Shown here: positions 24,275 through 32,205 of the stretch, piece by piece
Layout of the letters: each line of letters opens with the position of its first letter
Numbering within the stretch: position 1 is the stretch's first letter
Source: Mangrovicoccus sp. HB161399
Lineage (GTDB): Bacteria; Pseudomonadota; Alphaproteobacteria; Rhodobacterales; Rhodobacteraceae
Length of the DNA stretch: 64,000 bases
NCBI RefSeq assembly: GCF_013184745.1
Contig: NZ_JAATVU010000006.1
Span: 62,001-126,000 of the forward strand
Direction: 5' to 3'
Translations under genes and position numbers: made by a program
The notes under the pieces: model-generated
Seen by the model: only the letters and a program-made list of their open reading frames with translations
Database searches by the model: none
Told to the model about the DNA's origin: nothing

Positions 24275-25081
24275 TCAGGCGTCGCGTTCCATGATCGGCA
24301 CCACCGCCGGATGGGCGACGAAGCGCCACTTGCGCAGCGGCCCGGCCATGACGTTGAGGTAGTACATCTCGAACCCGTAGGGCGCGCCGCAGGGATGGTG
24401 GCCGCGCGGCACCAGCACCACGTCGCCGTCGGCAACCGCCATGGTCTCGTCCAGCAGCCCGTCCTCGGTATAGACGCGCTGGATGCCGAACCCGTCGCCT
24501 GGGTTGATCCGGTGGTAGTAGGTCTCCTCCAGATAGGTGATCCGGGGGAAGTCGTCCTCGTCATGGCGGTGGCTGGGATAGCTCGACCAGTGGCCCGCCG
24601 GGGTGAAGACCTCGGTCACCAGCAGGCTGTCGCAGTAATCCTCGTTCTCCATCGCGATGTTGTTGATGTGGCGGGTGTTGGTGCCCTTGCCGCGGGTGGT
24701 CAGGCTGATGCCGTCCGGCCCGATCCGGCGCGCCTCGTGGCCGCCCATGCCGGGCGCGGCGCAGACCGCGATGGTGCAGTCGGTCTCGGCGGTGGCCTGC
24801 CACTCCTTGCCGTTGGGGATGTAGAGGCAGTGCGGCGGCGTCTTCTCGAAGACGTTCATCCGCTCGCCGAGCACGCCCCAGTCCTGGCCCGCGCCGGTGA
24901 AGGCGGCCTTGCCCTCGACCATGACGAGGATGACCTCGTTCGATCCGGTCGCCTCGCCGGCGGTCTCGCCCGGGCGCAGCTTGTAGAGGGAGAAGCCGAC
25001 ATAGCGCCAGCGGGCGCTTTCGGGCGTGATCTGGTGCACCTTGCCATGGGTGCCGAAGGGCTTGCAGAGAAGGTCGCTCAT
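24275..25081 (-). CDS. iolB: 5-deoxy-glucuronate isomerase
   Basis: A 268-residue cupin-type isomerase converting 5-deoxy-D-glucuronate to 2-deoxy-5-keto-D-gluconate in myo-inositol breakdown. The metal-binding H-R-H-D-E-D-D-F-P-R-I-T-Y-L-E-E motif in the second half and G-H-H-P-C-G-A-P-Y-G near the C-terminus are characteristic. The ATG at 25081 shares four bases (ATGA) with the stop of the 62-residue membrane protein gene, so the two are coupled. The longer open frame upstream overlaps that gene and is not used. Confidence 0.95.
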   Translation of the reverse strand: MSDLLCKPFGTHGKVHQITPESARWRYVGFSLYKLRPGETAGEATGSNEVILVMVEGKAAFTGAGQDWGVLGERMNVFEKTPPHCLYIPNGKEWQATAETDCTIAVCAAPGMGGHEARRIGPDGISLTTRGKGTNTRHINNIAMENEDYCDSLLVTEVFTPAGHWSSYPSHRHDEDDFPRITYLEETYYHRINPGDGFGIQRVYTEDGLLDETMAVADGDVVLVPRGHHPCGAPYGFEMYYLNVMAGPLRKWRFVAHPAVVPIMERDA

Positions 25082-25266
25082 GGGTCGTCTCTCGGGTCGA
25101 AGGTCACGAAGAAGCCGTAGCCGCAATAGATCCCGATCGCGGCCGTGATGAAGGCCCAGACCGGATTGCCCATCGCCGCCTCGAACACAGCCCAGCCGAG
25201 GCAGAAGGCGGTGACGAGCACGCGCCGCCACAGCGGACGGAAGAACGGGTGATTCAGGTCGAACAT
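25078..25266 (-). CDS. Small membrane protein of the iol operon
   Basis: A 62-residue protein with two hydrophobic segments (about 15-31 and 35-53) flanked by positively charged R-R and acidic tail residues, so a likely inner-membrane hairpin. I cannot name the family with certainty. It is translationally coupled to iolB through an ATGA overlap, which argues that it is real and acts in inositol uptake or metabolism. Its start is ATG 25266. Confidence 0.6.
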   Translation of the reverse strand: MFDLNHPFFRPLWRRVLVTAFCLGWAVFEAAMGNPVWAFITAAIGIYCGYGFFVTFDPRDDP

Positions 25267-25400
25267 GGGTGATCAGTAGCGGGTTGCGTGACCTGTTGGA
25301 AGAAAAGGGACGGCGCCAGTGGGGGAGGATCGGGAGAAGCCGGCGCCGTCCTGGAGTGTTCGGGGGACTCCCGCCGGGCCCCGCCCGGGGGAGGGGCCGC

Positions 25401-25423
25401 GGGGAGGGGGCGGCCCCCTCCCC
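25401..25423 (-). terminator. Very stable GC hairpin between iolD and the orf62-iolB pair
   Basis: Two perfectly complementary 11-base arms of G and C with a single A/T pair (25401-25411 and 25413-25423) abut across one base, 9 bases past the iolD stop. There is no T-run. It could stop part of transcription or protect the iolCD message, which would lower iolB expression relative to iolCD. Confidence 0.5.
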
Positions 25424-25432
25424 GCTTGCCCG

Positions 25433-27274
25433 TCAGTTGAGGACGCGCTGGTTCAGGGCGTTCTCGATATAGGTGTCGCGGGCCTTTTCCAGCCGCTCCG
25501 GACCGCCGACCTGCGGCACGGCCACGTCCCACCAGGCGCCGCCGCCATTCTCGCCCGGGCCCGGACGGGCATCGGTGTCGATGACGATGACGGTGGGGAT
25601 GTCGCGGGTCTTGGCCTCGACGAGCTTCGCCTCCAGGTCGGCGATGTCCGCCGCCTTGACCGCGAAGGCCCCCATCGATCCGGCATGGGCCACGTAGTCG
25701 ATCTCGGGCTGCACCTCGACGTTGCAGTCCTTGTACATGTTGTTGAACTCTGCCCCGCCGCATACTTGCTGCAGGCGGTTGATGCAGCCGTAGCCGCGGT
25801 TGTCGGTCAGCACCACGGTGAAGGGGATGCGCCGCATCACCGCCGTGGCCAGTTCCGCATTCGCCATCATGTACGACCCGTCGCCGACGAAGCAGACCAC
25901 GTCGCGCTCGGGCGTCGCCAGCTTGATGCCCATCGCGCCCGCAACTTCGTAGCCCATGCAGGAATAGCCGTATTCCATGTGGTAGCCGCCCTGGCTGGGC
26001 TGCCACAGCAGCTTCAGCGCGCCCGGCATCGTGCCCGCCGCGCACATGGCGACGGTGGCCTCGGAACTCGTGCGCTGCACGGCGCCGATGACCTCGGCGT
26101 CGATCGGCAGCTCGCCCTTCGGCCGCTTGCGGTCGCGGCAATGGTCGTCGACTTTGGCCAGCCATGCGGTGCGCGCCGCCGGGTCGAAGGCCGTGGCCTT
26201 GTAGTCCCCGAGCGCTTCGGACAACAGCCCGAGCGTCACCTTGGCATCGCCGACAAGGCTCGTCGCACCGTGCTTGGCCGCGTCATAGCCGTGGATGTTG
26301 AGGCTGACGAACTTAACGTCCGGGTTCTTGAACAGCGCCCGGGAACCGGTGGTGAAGTCCTGGAACCGCGTGCCGACGCCGATCACGACATCTGCGTCCA
26401 CCGAAACGGCGTTGGAGCTTTCCGCGCCGTCGACGCCGGAGGCGCCGAAATTCATCGGGTGGCTCTGCGCCAGCGCCGACTTGCCGGCCTGGGTCTCTGC
26501 CACCGGAATGCCGTGGCGGGTGGCGAACTCGCCCAGCTCGGTTTCGGCCTGCGAATAGACCACGCCGCCGCCGGCGATGATGACCGGGTTCTTCGCCGAT
26601 GCGATCAGTTCCGCGACCTCGGCCAGCTCGCGCGCATCGGGCTGCGGCCGGCGGATGTGCCAGACCTTGGGCTCGAAGAAGGCCACCGGATAGTCGAAGG
26701 CCTCGGCCTGCACGTCCTGGCAGAAGGCCAGCGTTGCCGGGCCGCAATTCGCCGGATCGGTCATGACGCGGAGCGCCCGCGGCAGCGCGGTCAGGATATG
26801 CTCCGGCCGGGTGATGCGGTCGTAATAGCGGCTGACAGGCCGCAGGCAGTCATTGGCGGACACGGTGCCGTCGTCGAAATCCTCGACCTGCTGCAGCACC
26901 GGATCGGGTCGACGGTTGGCAAACACGTCGCCCGCGATGATCAGCAGCGGCAGCCGGTTGACATGCGCCAGCGCCGCGGCCGTCACCAGGTTGGTGGAGC
27001 CCGGCCCGATCGACGAGGTCACCGCCTGCGCGCGGGTGCGCTTCTTCGCCTTGGCATAGGCGATGGCGGCATGTGCCATCGTCTGCTCGTTCTGGCCGCG
27101 CCAGGTCGGGAAGGCCGGGCCGATGCCGTGCAGCGCCTCGCCGAGACCGGCCACGTTGCCATGCCCGAAGATCGCCCAGATGCCCTCGACGAAACGCTCG
27201 CCCCCTTCGGTCATCTGCACCGACAGCCAGCGCACCATCGCCTGGGCTGCGGTCAGCCGGATCGTCTGACCCAT
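25433..27274 (-). CDS. iolD: 3D-(3,5/4)-trihydroxycyclohexane-1,2-dione hydrolase
   Basis: A 613-residue thiamine-diphosphate enzyme that opens the ring of the diketo-inositol intermediate to 5-deoxyglucuronate. It has the three-domain layout of this superfamily: N-terminal pyrimidine-binding domain with the catalytic-Glu region, a central domain, and the C-terminal ThDP site G-D-G-S-(X24-26)-N, seen as V-G-D-G-S-Y-M-M and T-D-N. I favour ATG 27274, preceded by GGAGGAAC, over an ATG at 27328 that would add 18 residues and overlap the iolC stop (ATGA). It lies directly downstream of iolC. Confidence 0.93.
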   Translation of the reverse strand: MGQTIRLTAAQAMVRWLSVQMTEGGERFVEGIWAIFGHGNVAGLGEALHGIGPAFPTWRGQNEQTMAHAAIAYAKAKKRTRAQAVTSSIGPGSTNLVTAAALAHVNRLPLLIIAGDVFANRRPDPVLQQVEDFDDGTVSANDCLRPVSRYYDRITRPEHILTALPRALRVMTDPANCGPATLAFCQDVQAEAFDYPVAFFEPKVWHIRRPQPDARELAEVAELIASAKNPVIIAGGGVVYSQAETELGEFATRHGIPVAETQAGKSALAQSHPMNFGASGVDGAESSNAVSVDADVVIGVGTRFQDFTTGSRALFKNPDVKFVSLNIHGYDAAKHGATSLVGDAKVTLGLLSEALGDYKATAFDPAARTAWLAKVDDHCRDRKRPKGELPIDAEVIGAVQRTSSEATVAMCAAGTMPGALKLLWQPSQGGYHMEYGYSCMGYEVAGAMGIKLATPERDVVCFVGDGSYMMANAELATAVMRRIPFTVVLTDNRGYGCINRLQQVCGGAEFNNMYKDCNVEVQPEIDYVAHAGSMGAFAVKAADIADLEAKLVEAKTRDIPTVIVIDTDARPGPGENGGGAWWDVAVPQVGGPERLEKARDTYIENALNQRVLN

Positions 27275-27324
27275 GTCCGTTCCTCCGTCGCGCATGTCCT
27301 GCGCCAGTTCGTTGTCCTTCGGGC

Positions 27325-29238
27325 TCATTCTGCAGCCTCTTTCGTCGCAGCGGCGCGCGCGCCGTCCCAGACCTGGCAAAGGCGCGTGTAGCGCTCCGCC
27401 ATCTGGGCGATGGCCGCCTCGTCGGTCATCTCGCCCTTCATCCAGGCCCGGGCGGCGTCGCCGAAGATCGTGCGGCCGACGGCGAAACCCTTGACCAGAT
27501 CGAAGCTTGCGGCAACCTCGAAGCTCGCGGCCAGCTCGGCCTCCGGAGCGTCGAGGCCGAGAACCACGATGCCGCGGGTATTCGGGTCGTTGCGCTCGAT
27601 CGCCTCGACGGCATTGGCCCAGGCAGCCGAGGTCTTCAGCGGCTCCAGCTTCCACCAGTCGGGATAGACGCCGATGTCGTAGAATTGCTGGATCAGCGTG
27701 GCCGTAGTCATGTCATCGGTCGGCGCAACCTTGGAGGGGATGATCTCCAGCAGGAATTCCAGGTTGTTGCGGCGCGCGGCGGTGTAGAGGCGCTTGACCC
27801 GCTCTTCCTGCAGTGCCCGCGTTTCGGCGGTGTCCTCGGGGTGGCAGAAGACCAGCAGCTTCACCACGTTCTCCCGCGCCCATTCGCGGAACTGGCCGAG
27901 ATCGGGGCCCAGCTCCGGCTCGAACTCGATCGGGCGCGATCCCGGAAGCTCGGTGGGACGGCCGATCCAGAGGCCGGTGCCGGAGGCGGCATGCAGCGCC
28001 TTGCGGCCGATGCGGTTGTCGCAGAGGATGCCGTAGCCCGGCTGGCCGCCCTGCACCTGCAGCGCCGCCTTCAGGCAGAGCTCCTTGAACTCCCCGCCCT
28101 TCGCCAGCGTGTAGCCGTCCATCTCCTCCAGCTGCAGCCGGTGGTCGAAGGCAAAGGTGCGCACGTTCGACCAGTCGCCCTTGCGGTTGGTTGCCCAGTG
28201 GACCTGCTCCAGCTCGGCGTCATTGCGCAGATCCGGGCGGACGATGCCGCGGCCGAGGAAGAATTCCAGCTCCTTCAGCGACGGATAGGCCGGGGTGCAG
28301 CCGTGGCGGCTGACCGCGAAGGCACCGCAGGCATTGGCGTATTTCAGCGCGGTCGGCCAGTCCTCGTCATCCATCCAGCCCTTGAGAAGGCCGGAGAAGA
28401 AGCCGTCGCCGGCGCCCAGCACGTTGAACACCTCGATCGGGAAGCCCGGGCCGGCCTCGCCCTCGTCGAGCGTCGCGGGAATCTCGCCGGTGATCGCGAC
28501 CGCGCCCTGTGCGCCGCGCTTGCAGACCAGCGTGGCGCCCGACACCTTGCGGACCGCCGTCAGTGCCTCGATCGTGTCGGTCGAACCGCCGGCAATGTGG
28601 AATTCTTCCTCGGTGCCGACGATCAGGTCGAAGTAGTGCAGGCTCGACTGCAGCTTGGCGGTGACCTCGGCGCTTTCGACGAAGCGGCTCTCGCCGTCGC
28701 CATGGCCGGCCACGCCCCAGAGGTTGGGGCGGTAGTCGATGTCGAGCGCGGTGCGCAGGCCGTGCTTGCGGGCCAGCTCCAGCGCCTTCAGCGTCGCCGC
28801 CTCGACCTTCGGGTGGCTCAGATGGGTGCCGGTGGCGACGACCGCGCGGGCCGAGGCGATGAAGTCCTCGTCGATATCGTCGACGGTCAGGCTCATGTCG
28901 GCGCAATTCTCGCGGTAGAAGATCAGCGGGAACTGGTCCTCGTCGCGGATGCCCAGCAGAACCAGCGCGGTCAGGCGCTCGGGGTCGGTGATCACGCCGG
29001 TGGTGTCGACGCCCTCGCGCTGCAGCTGCTCGCGGATGAAGCGGCCCATGTGCTCGTCGCCGACCTTGGTGATGACCGCCGAGCGCAGGCCCAGACGCGA
29101 GGTGCCGCAGGCGATGTTGGTCGGCGAGCCGCCGATGTACTTGTCGAAGGAGCCCATGTCTTCCAGGCGCCCGCCGATCTGCGTTCCGTAGAGATCGACC
29201 GAGCTGCGGCCGATGGTGATGACATCCAGCGTCTTCAT
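27325..29238 (-). CDS. iolC: 5-dehydro-2-deoxygluconokinase fused to a DUF2090 domain
   Basis: A 637-residue two-domain protein. Residues about 1-320 are a PfkB/ribokinase-type sugar kinase with N-terminal G-G-S-P-T-N and the anion-hole motif G-A-G-D-G-F-F-S-G, phosphorylating 2-deoxy-5-keto-gluconate at C6. Residues about 330-630 form DUF2090, an aldolase-like barrel thought to cleave the phosphorylated product to dihydroxyacetone phosphate and malonate semialdehyde (the IolJ step). The fusion is common in proteobacterial iol clusters. The resulting malonate semialdehyde is a substrate for MmsA/IolA. Start ATG 29238 has GAGG 7 bases upstream. It is the first gene after the RpiR-controlled promoter. 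Confidence 0.92.
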   Translation of the reverse strand: MKTLDVITIGRSSVDLYGTQIGGRLEDMGSFDKYIGGSPTNIACGTSRLGLRSAVITKVGDEHMGRFIREQLQREGVDTTGVITDPERLTALVLLGIRDEDQFPLIFYRENCADMSLTVDDIDEDFIASARAVVATGTHLSHPKVEAATLKALELARKHGLRTALDIDYRPNLWGVAGHGDGESRFVESAEVTAKLQSSLHYFDLIVGTEEEFHIAGGSTDTIEALTAVRKVSGATLVCKRGAQGAVAITGEIPATLDEGEAGPGFPIEVFNVLGAGDGFFSGLLKGWMDDEDWPTALKYANACGAFAVSRHGCTPAYPSLKELEFFLGRGIVRPDLRNDAELEQVHWATNRKGDWSNVRTFAFDHRLQLEEMDGYTLAKGGEFKELCLKAALQVQGGQPGYGILCDNRIGRKALHAASGTGLWIGRPTELPGSRPIEFEPELGPDLGQFREWARENVVKLLVFCHPEDTAETRALQEERVKRLYTAARRNNLEFLLEIIPSKVAPTDDMTTATLIQQFYDIGVYPDWWKLEPLKTSAAWANAVEAIERNDPNTRGIVVLGLDAPEAELAASFEVAASFDLVKGFAVGRTIFGDAARAWMKGEMTDEAAIAQMAERYTRLCQVWDGARAAATKEAAE

Positions 29239-29340
29239 GTCATGCCTCATTCCATGGGGGAGCACGCGACCGGTCCCGCCTCGCATGCGGGTCCGTGTCC
29301 TGTTCCTCCCCAGGCCGCGGGGCGCGGCCTCTCCTCGAAA

Positions 29341-29356
29341 TGGAATAAACATTCCA
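29341..29356. promoter_or_regulatory. IolR operator in front of iolC
   Basis: TGGAAT-AAAC-ATTCCA is a perfect dyad that contains GGAA-N6-TTCC, the binding motif reported for the RpiR-type IolR of rhizobia. It lies in the 150-base gap between the regulator's stop and the iolC start, about 100 bases upstream of iolC. Confidence 0.75.
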
Positions 29357-29388
29357 TGCGGGATAAAATCAACTCCAAAATTCCATTG

Positions 29389-30219
29389 TCACGCAGAATT
29401 CCGCCGCGTGCCAACCGAGACCGCCAGCGCAATCGCCAGCGAAAGCGTTGCCGAAAGCGCGCGAAAGGCCCCGAAATCGGCCTCAGCGACAAGCAGCGGC
29501 AGGATGCCGGGGCGGGCGAAGGGGCCGTCGGCGCGGTCGGTGATCGCCACCACGGGCAGCCCGGCTGCGGCGGCCGATTCGGCCATGGCAACGGTTTCCG
29601 GCGTGTAGGGAGCGAAGGTCACAACCAGCAGCGCGTCTCCCGCGCGCATCGCGTGGCGGTGGTCCAGCCGCCCGGTCTGGTCATGCAGCATGGCCGGGAT
29701 CTGCATCTTCTCGAAGGCATAGGCCAGGTAGGCGGCAACCGGAAAGGCGCGGCGCAGCCCGGCAAGATGGATCACCCCTGCCCCGGTCAGGACCCGGACG
29801 GCGGCTTCCAGCGCGGCCGGTTCGATGCTTCCGGCCAGGTTTTCAAGGGAAGACCGGCCGGATTCGATGAACTCCGCCAGCAGAGCCGAGGGGCTGTCCC
29901 GCCCTTCTTCGCGCAGCAGTTCCAGCCGGGTGGAATAATCCGGCAGGCCGGGGCTGTAGGCCTCGCGGAACATCCGCTGCATTTCGGAAAAGCCGGAGAA
30001 TCCCAGGACCTGGCAGAACCGCATCATCGCCGAGGGGGCAACCCCGGCGCCTTCGGCCAGCTGCGCCACGGTGGAGACGGCAATGCGGTCGACATTGCGT
30101 TCGAGATAGCCGGCGCAGTCGCGCATCCGCCGCGGCAGCGAAGGGCCGAGTTCGCGCAGCCGCTCCTGAAATTCCTCGACGCTCTGCGGCGCCGGTACCG
30201 CCCCTGTTTCGCTGGCCAT
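29389..30219 (-). CDS. iolR: RpiR-family regulator of inositol catabolism
   Basis: A 276-residue protein. Residues 1-80 are the RpiR helix-turn-helix domain (V-A-Q-L-A-E-G-A-G-V-A-P-S-A-M-M-R-F-C-Q-V-L-G-F-S-G-F). Residues about 115-250 are a SIS sugar-phosphate-binding domain (V-I-H-L-A-G-L-R-R-A-F and G-D-A-L-L-V-V-T-F-A-P-Y-T-P-E-T). It lies just upstream of iolC on the same strand, with GGAA-N6-TTCC sites before itself (30259-30274) and before iolC (29341-29356), fitting an autoregulated repressor relieved by an inositol intermediate. ATG 30219 has a GGGAGG ribosome site. The gene name is given by context and motif. Confidence 0.82.
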   Translation of the reverse strand: MASETGAVPAPQSVEEFQERLRELGPSLPRRMRDCAGYLERNVDRIAVSTVAQLAEGAGVAPSAMMRFCQVLGFSGFSEMQRMFREAYSPGLPDYSTRLELLREEGRDSPSALLAEFIESGRSSLENLAGSIEPAALEAAVRVLTGAGVIHLAGLRRAFPVAAYLAYAFEKMQIPAMLHDQTGRLDHRHAMRAGDALLVVTFAPYTPETVAMAESAAAAGLPVVAITDRADGPFARPGILPLLVAEADFGAFRALSATLSLAIALAVSVGTRRNSA

Positions 30220-30258
30220 CCTGCCTCCCTCGCTACGCGCTCCACCAGTCCGGAAATC

Positions 30259-30274
30259 TGGAACAAAAATTCCA
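30259..30274. promoter_or_regulatory. IolR operator in front of iolR
   Basis: TGGAAC-AAAA-ATTCCA is a near-perfect copy of the iolC site (five of six arm bases pair) and again contains GGAA-N6-TTCC. It is 40 bases upstream of the regulator's start, suggesting autoregulation. Confidence 0.7.
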
Positions 30275-30367
30275 AGTTTGCAACATCCGGTTGCACCCTG
30301 CACCACGCCGCTCGACAGAACCGCATCCATGCGGGATGCTTTGCGGCAGTTTCACGCGGCGACATCC

Positions 30368-30593
30368 ATGGCTCAGCCCTTTCGCAAATCCACCAGCATG
30401 ACGCTCGACCGCGGCGTGCCAGACGAAGCGAAGGCGCTGGGATCAACCTCCCGCAGGCCACTGGGCAAGGGCTGCAGGCAGCGATCCGGGCGGAACGCGC
30501 GCGGCTGTGGAAACAGGAAATGCAGGCGCTGCCGCGGATTGCAATGCGATGACCGAGGAGCGCGGCGTGCCGCTCGCAGCGTTCCGGAAATTC
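30368..30593 (+). pseudogene. ccdA: Broken ccdA-type antitoxin
   Basis: The reading starts at ATG 30368 and reaches D-E-A-K-A-L-G, then a one-base loss near 30441 moves the homology to another frame: I-N-L-P-Q-A-T-G-Q-G-L-Q-A-A-I-R-A-E-R. A second one-base loss near 30516 moves it again to N-A-G-A-A-A-D-C-N-A and G-V-P-L-A-A-F-R-K-F. These blocks together match CcdA antitoxins (the 'EAKALGINLSQA...GL' core and the terminal 'GLPL..YRxF' toxin-binding tail) in the right order. The normal stop after K-F is also lost. It cannot make a full antitoxin. Confidence 0.75.
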
Positions 30594-30602
30594 TGGGATT
30601 GC

Positions 30603-30895
30603 GGCCAGCACGGTTTCTGCCGGCCTCCCGGCAGGCCGTTCGCCGTCATCCTGAAAAGCGACCTGCTCGACGGGCTGGCCATCCGCGTCGTGGCGCCGCT
30701 GATCCCAGCCGGACAGGTGAAACGGGTGCTGCGCGGGCTCAATCCGGCCGTCTCTCTGCCCGAGGGGAGCTCCTGCTGATGCCGCAGCTCGCCGCGACGC
30801 TGGCGCTCGGCGAGCTTGGCGCGCACGGGCGCGGCCCCGCCGCCATGAGGGACGAGATCACCCGTGCGGCCGATGCGCTGCTGTCGGGCATCTGA
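30603..30895 (+). pseudogene. ccdB: Broken ccdB-type toxin
   Basis: Immediately after the ccdA remnant the frame reads F-A-V-I-L-K-S-D-L-L-D-G-L-A and R-V-V-A-P-L-I-P-A, then L-N-P, the N-terminal half of CcdB. The start codon is gone. Near 30765 one base is missing; in the next frame E-L-L-L-M-P-Q-L-A-A-T-L-A-L-G-E-L-G continues to the CcdB-like end A-A-D-A-L-L-S-G-I and TGA at 30893-30895. Toxin and antitoxin decayed together, which avoids toxicity. The pair sits between the iol and rha clusters. Confidence 0.75.
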
Positions 30896-30925
30896 CCGGC
30901 CCGCCGCAACGGGCCGGACGAGGCG

Positions 30926-32200
30926 TCAGACGATGCCGCCGCCGGTGACGGCCGATTTCGGCCGGGTTTCCGAAACCTTGGCGCGGTAGCCCGACTGGCG
31001 GAAGGTCGCGACCGGATCGATCGCCCCGCCCGCTTCCAGCCGAGCCATGGCGAGGATCGGCTCGACATCGGTCCGGAACCCGGCCTTCAGCGTCGCCGTC
31101 GCCATCAGGGCGTCGTTTTCCTCCTGGAAGCCTTCCAGCGCCGCCCGGTCGACCAGCAGCGCCTGCGCATAGGCGCGCTGGATCTCCATGGCCGAGGCCA
31201 TCAGGCTCTCGATCGGGTCGGTGACGTTGTGGCTCTGGTCGATCATGTGCTCGAGCGACAGGCCCGGCTTGTCCTCGGCATCCACCAGTTCGTTGAAGAC
31301 GAGGAACAGCCGGTAGGGCTCGACCGATCCGCTGTCGAGATCGTCATCGCCGTATTTCGAGTCGTTGAAATGGAAGCCGCCGAGCTTGCCGAACTGGATC
31401 AGCCGGGCGACGATCATCTCGATATTCACGTTCGGCGCGTGGTGGCCCAGATCGACGAGGCAGTAGGCCTTGTCGCCCAGCTCCTTCGAGATCAGGTAGC
31501 TGGTGCCCCAGTCCTGCACGACGGTGGAGTAGAAGGCCGGCTCGTAGATCTTGTGCTCGGAATAGATGCGCCAGTCGTCCGGCAGCTTCGCGTACACGTC
31601 CTTCATCGAGGCGAGATAGCGCTCGAACTGGCGGGTCATGTTCGACTGGCCGGGGAAGTTGGAGCCGTCGCCGATCCAGACCGTCAGGGATTTCGAACCG
31701 ATCTCGCGGCCGATCTCGATGGTCTCGATATTGTGCTCCACCGCCTGCGCGCGGGTCGCCGGATCGGTGTGGGAGAGCGAGCCGAACTTGTAGCTGTGCT
31801 TCTGCCCTTCCTGGTCCTGGAAGGTATTGGAATTCATGGAGGCAAAGCCCAGCCCGTGCTCCTCGGCCTTCGCCTTCAGATCCGCCGCGGGCGCCTTGTC
31901 CCACGGGATGTGCAGCGACACGTCGGGCGTGGCCGCCGTCAGCTTGTGGATCACGCCGCAATCGTCGAGCTTGTCGAAGATGTGGCGCGGCTCGCCTGCG
32001 CCCGGGAAGCGGGCGAAGCGCGTGCCGCCGGTGCCGGTGCCCCAGGAGGGCACGGCCACGCCGAATTTCGCGACCTTGGCCTTCACCGCCTCGATGTCTA
32101 TGCCGCGGCGGGCCAGATGCGCGCCGAGCGCCTCGTAATCCGCGCGGAGCCCGTCGGCGGCCTTGTCGTTGGCCGCCTCGATGATGCTCTTGTCGATCAT
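30926..32200 (-). CDS. rhaI: L-rhamnose isomerase
   Basis: A 424-residue TIM-barrel isomerase of the rhizobial type (RhaI), converting L-rhamnose to L-rhamnulose. Features include W-G-T-G-T-G-G-T-R-F near the N-terminus, V-W-I-G-D-G-S-N-F-P-G-Q, Y-S-E-H-K-I-Y-E-P-A, C-L-V-D-L-G-H-H-A-P-N and H-F-N-D-S-K, which supply the Glu, His and Asp metal ligands. It follows rhaD by 5 bases. The start is ATG 32200 with GAGGTAAC 7 bases upstream; the long open frame extending upstream is antisense-like sequence inside rhaD. Together with rhaD it forms the catabolic arm divergent from the transport arm. Confidence 0.92.
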   Translation of the reverse strand: MIDKSIIEAANDKAADGLRADYEALGAHLARRGIDIEAVKAKVAKFGVAVPSWGTGTGGTRFARFPGAGEPRHIFDKLDDCGVIHKLTAATPDVSLHIPWDKAPAADLKAKAEEHGLGFASMNSNTFQDQEGQKHSYKFGSLSHTDPATRAQAVEHNIETIEIGREIGSKSLTVWIGDGSNFPGQSNMTRQFERYLASMKDVYAKLPDDWRIYSEHKIYEPAFYSTVVQDWGTSYLISKELGDKAYCLVDLGHHAPNVNIEMIVARLIQFGKLGGFHFNDSKYGDDDLDSGSVEPYRLFLVFNELVDAEDKPGLSLEHMIDQSHNVTDPIESLMASAMEIQRAYAQALLVDRAALEGFQEENDALMATATLKAGFRTDVEPILAMARLEAGGAIDPVATFRQSGYRAKVSETRPKSAVTGGGIV

Positions 32201-32205
32201 GGTGG

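Noticed and set aside
27073..30552. An 1159-codon plus-strand open frame across iolD, iolC and iolR
   Set aside because: It is antisense to three recognisable genes with no family resemblance, except for its last 40 residues, which belong to the ccdA remnant.
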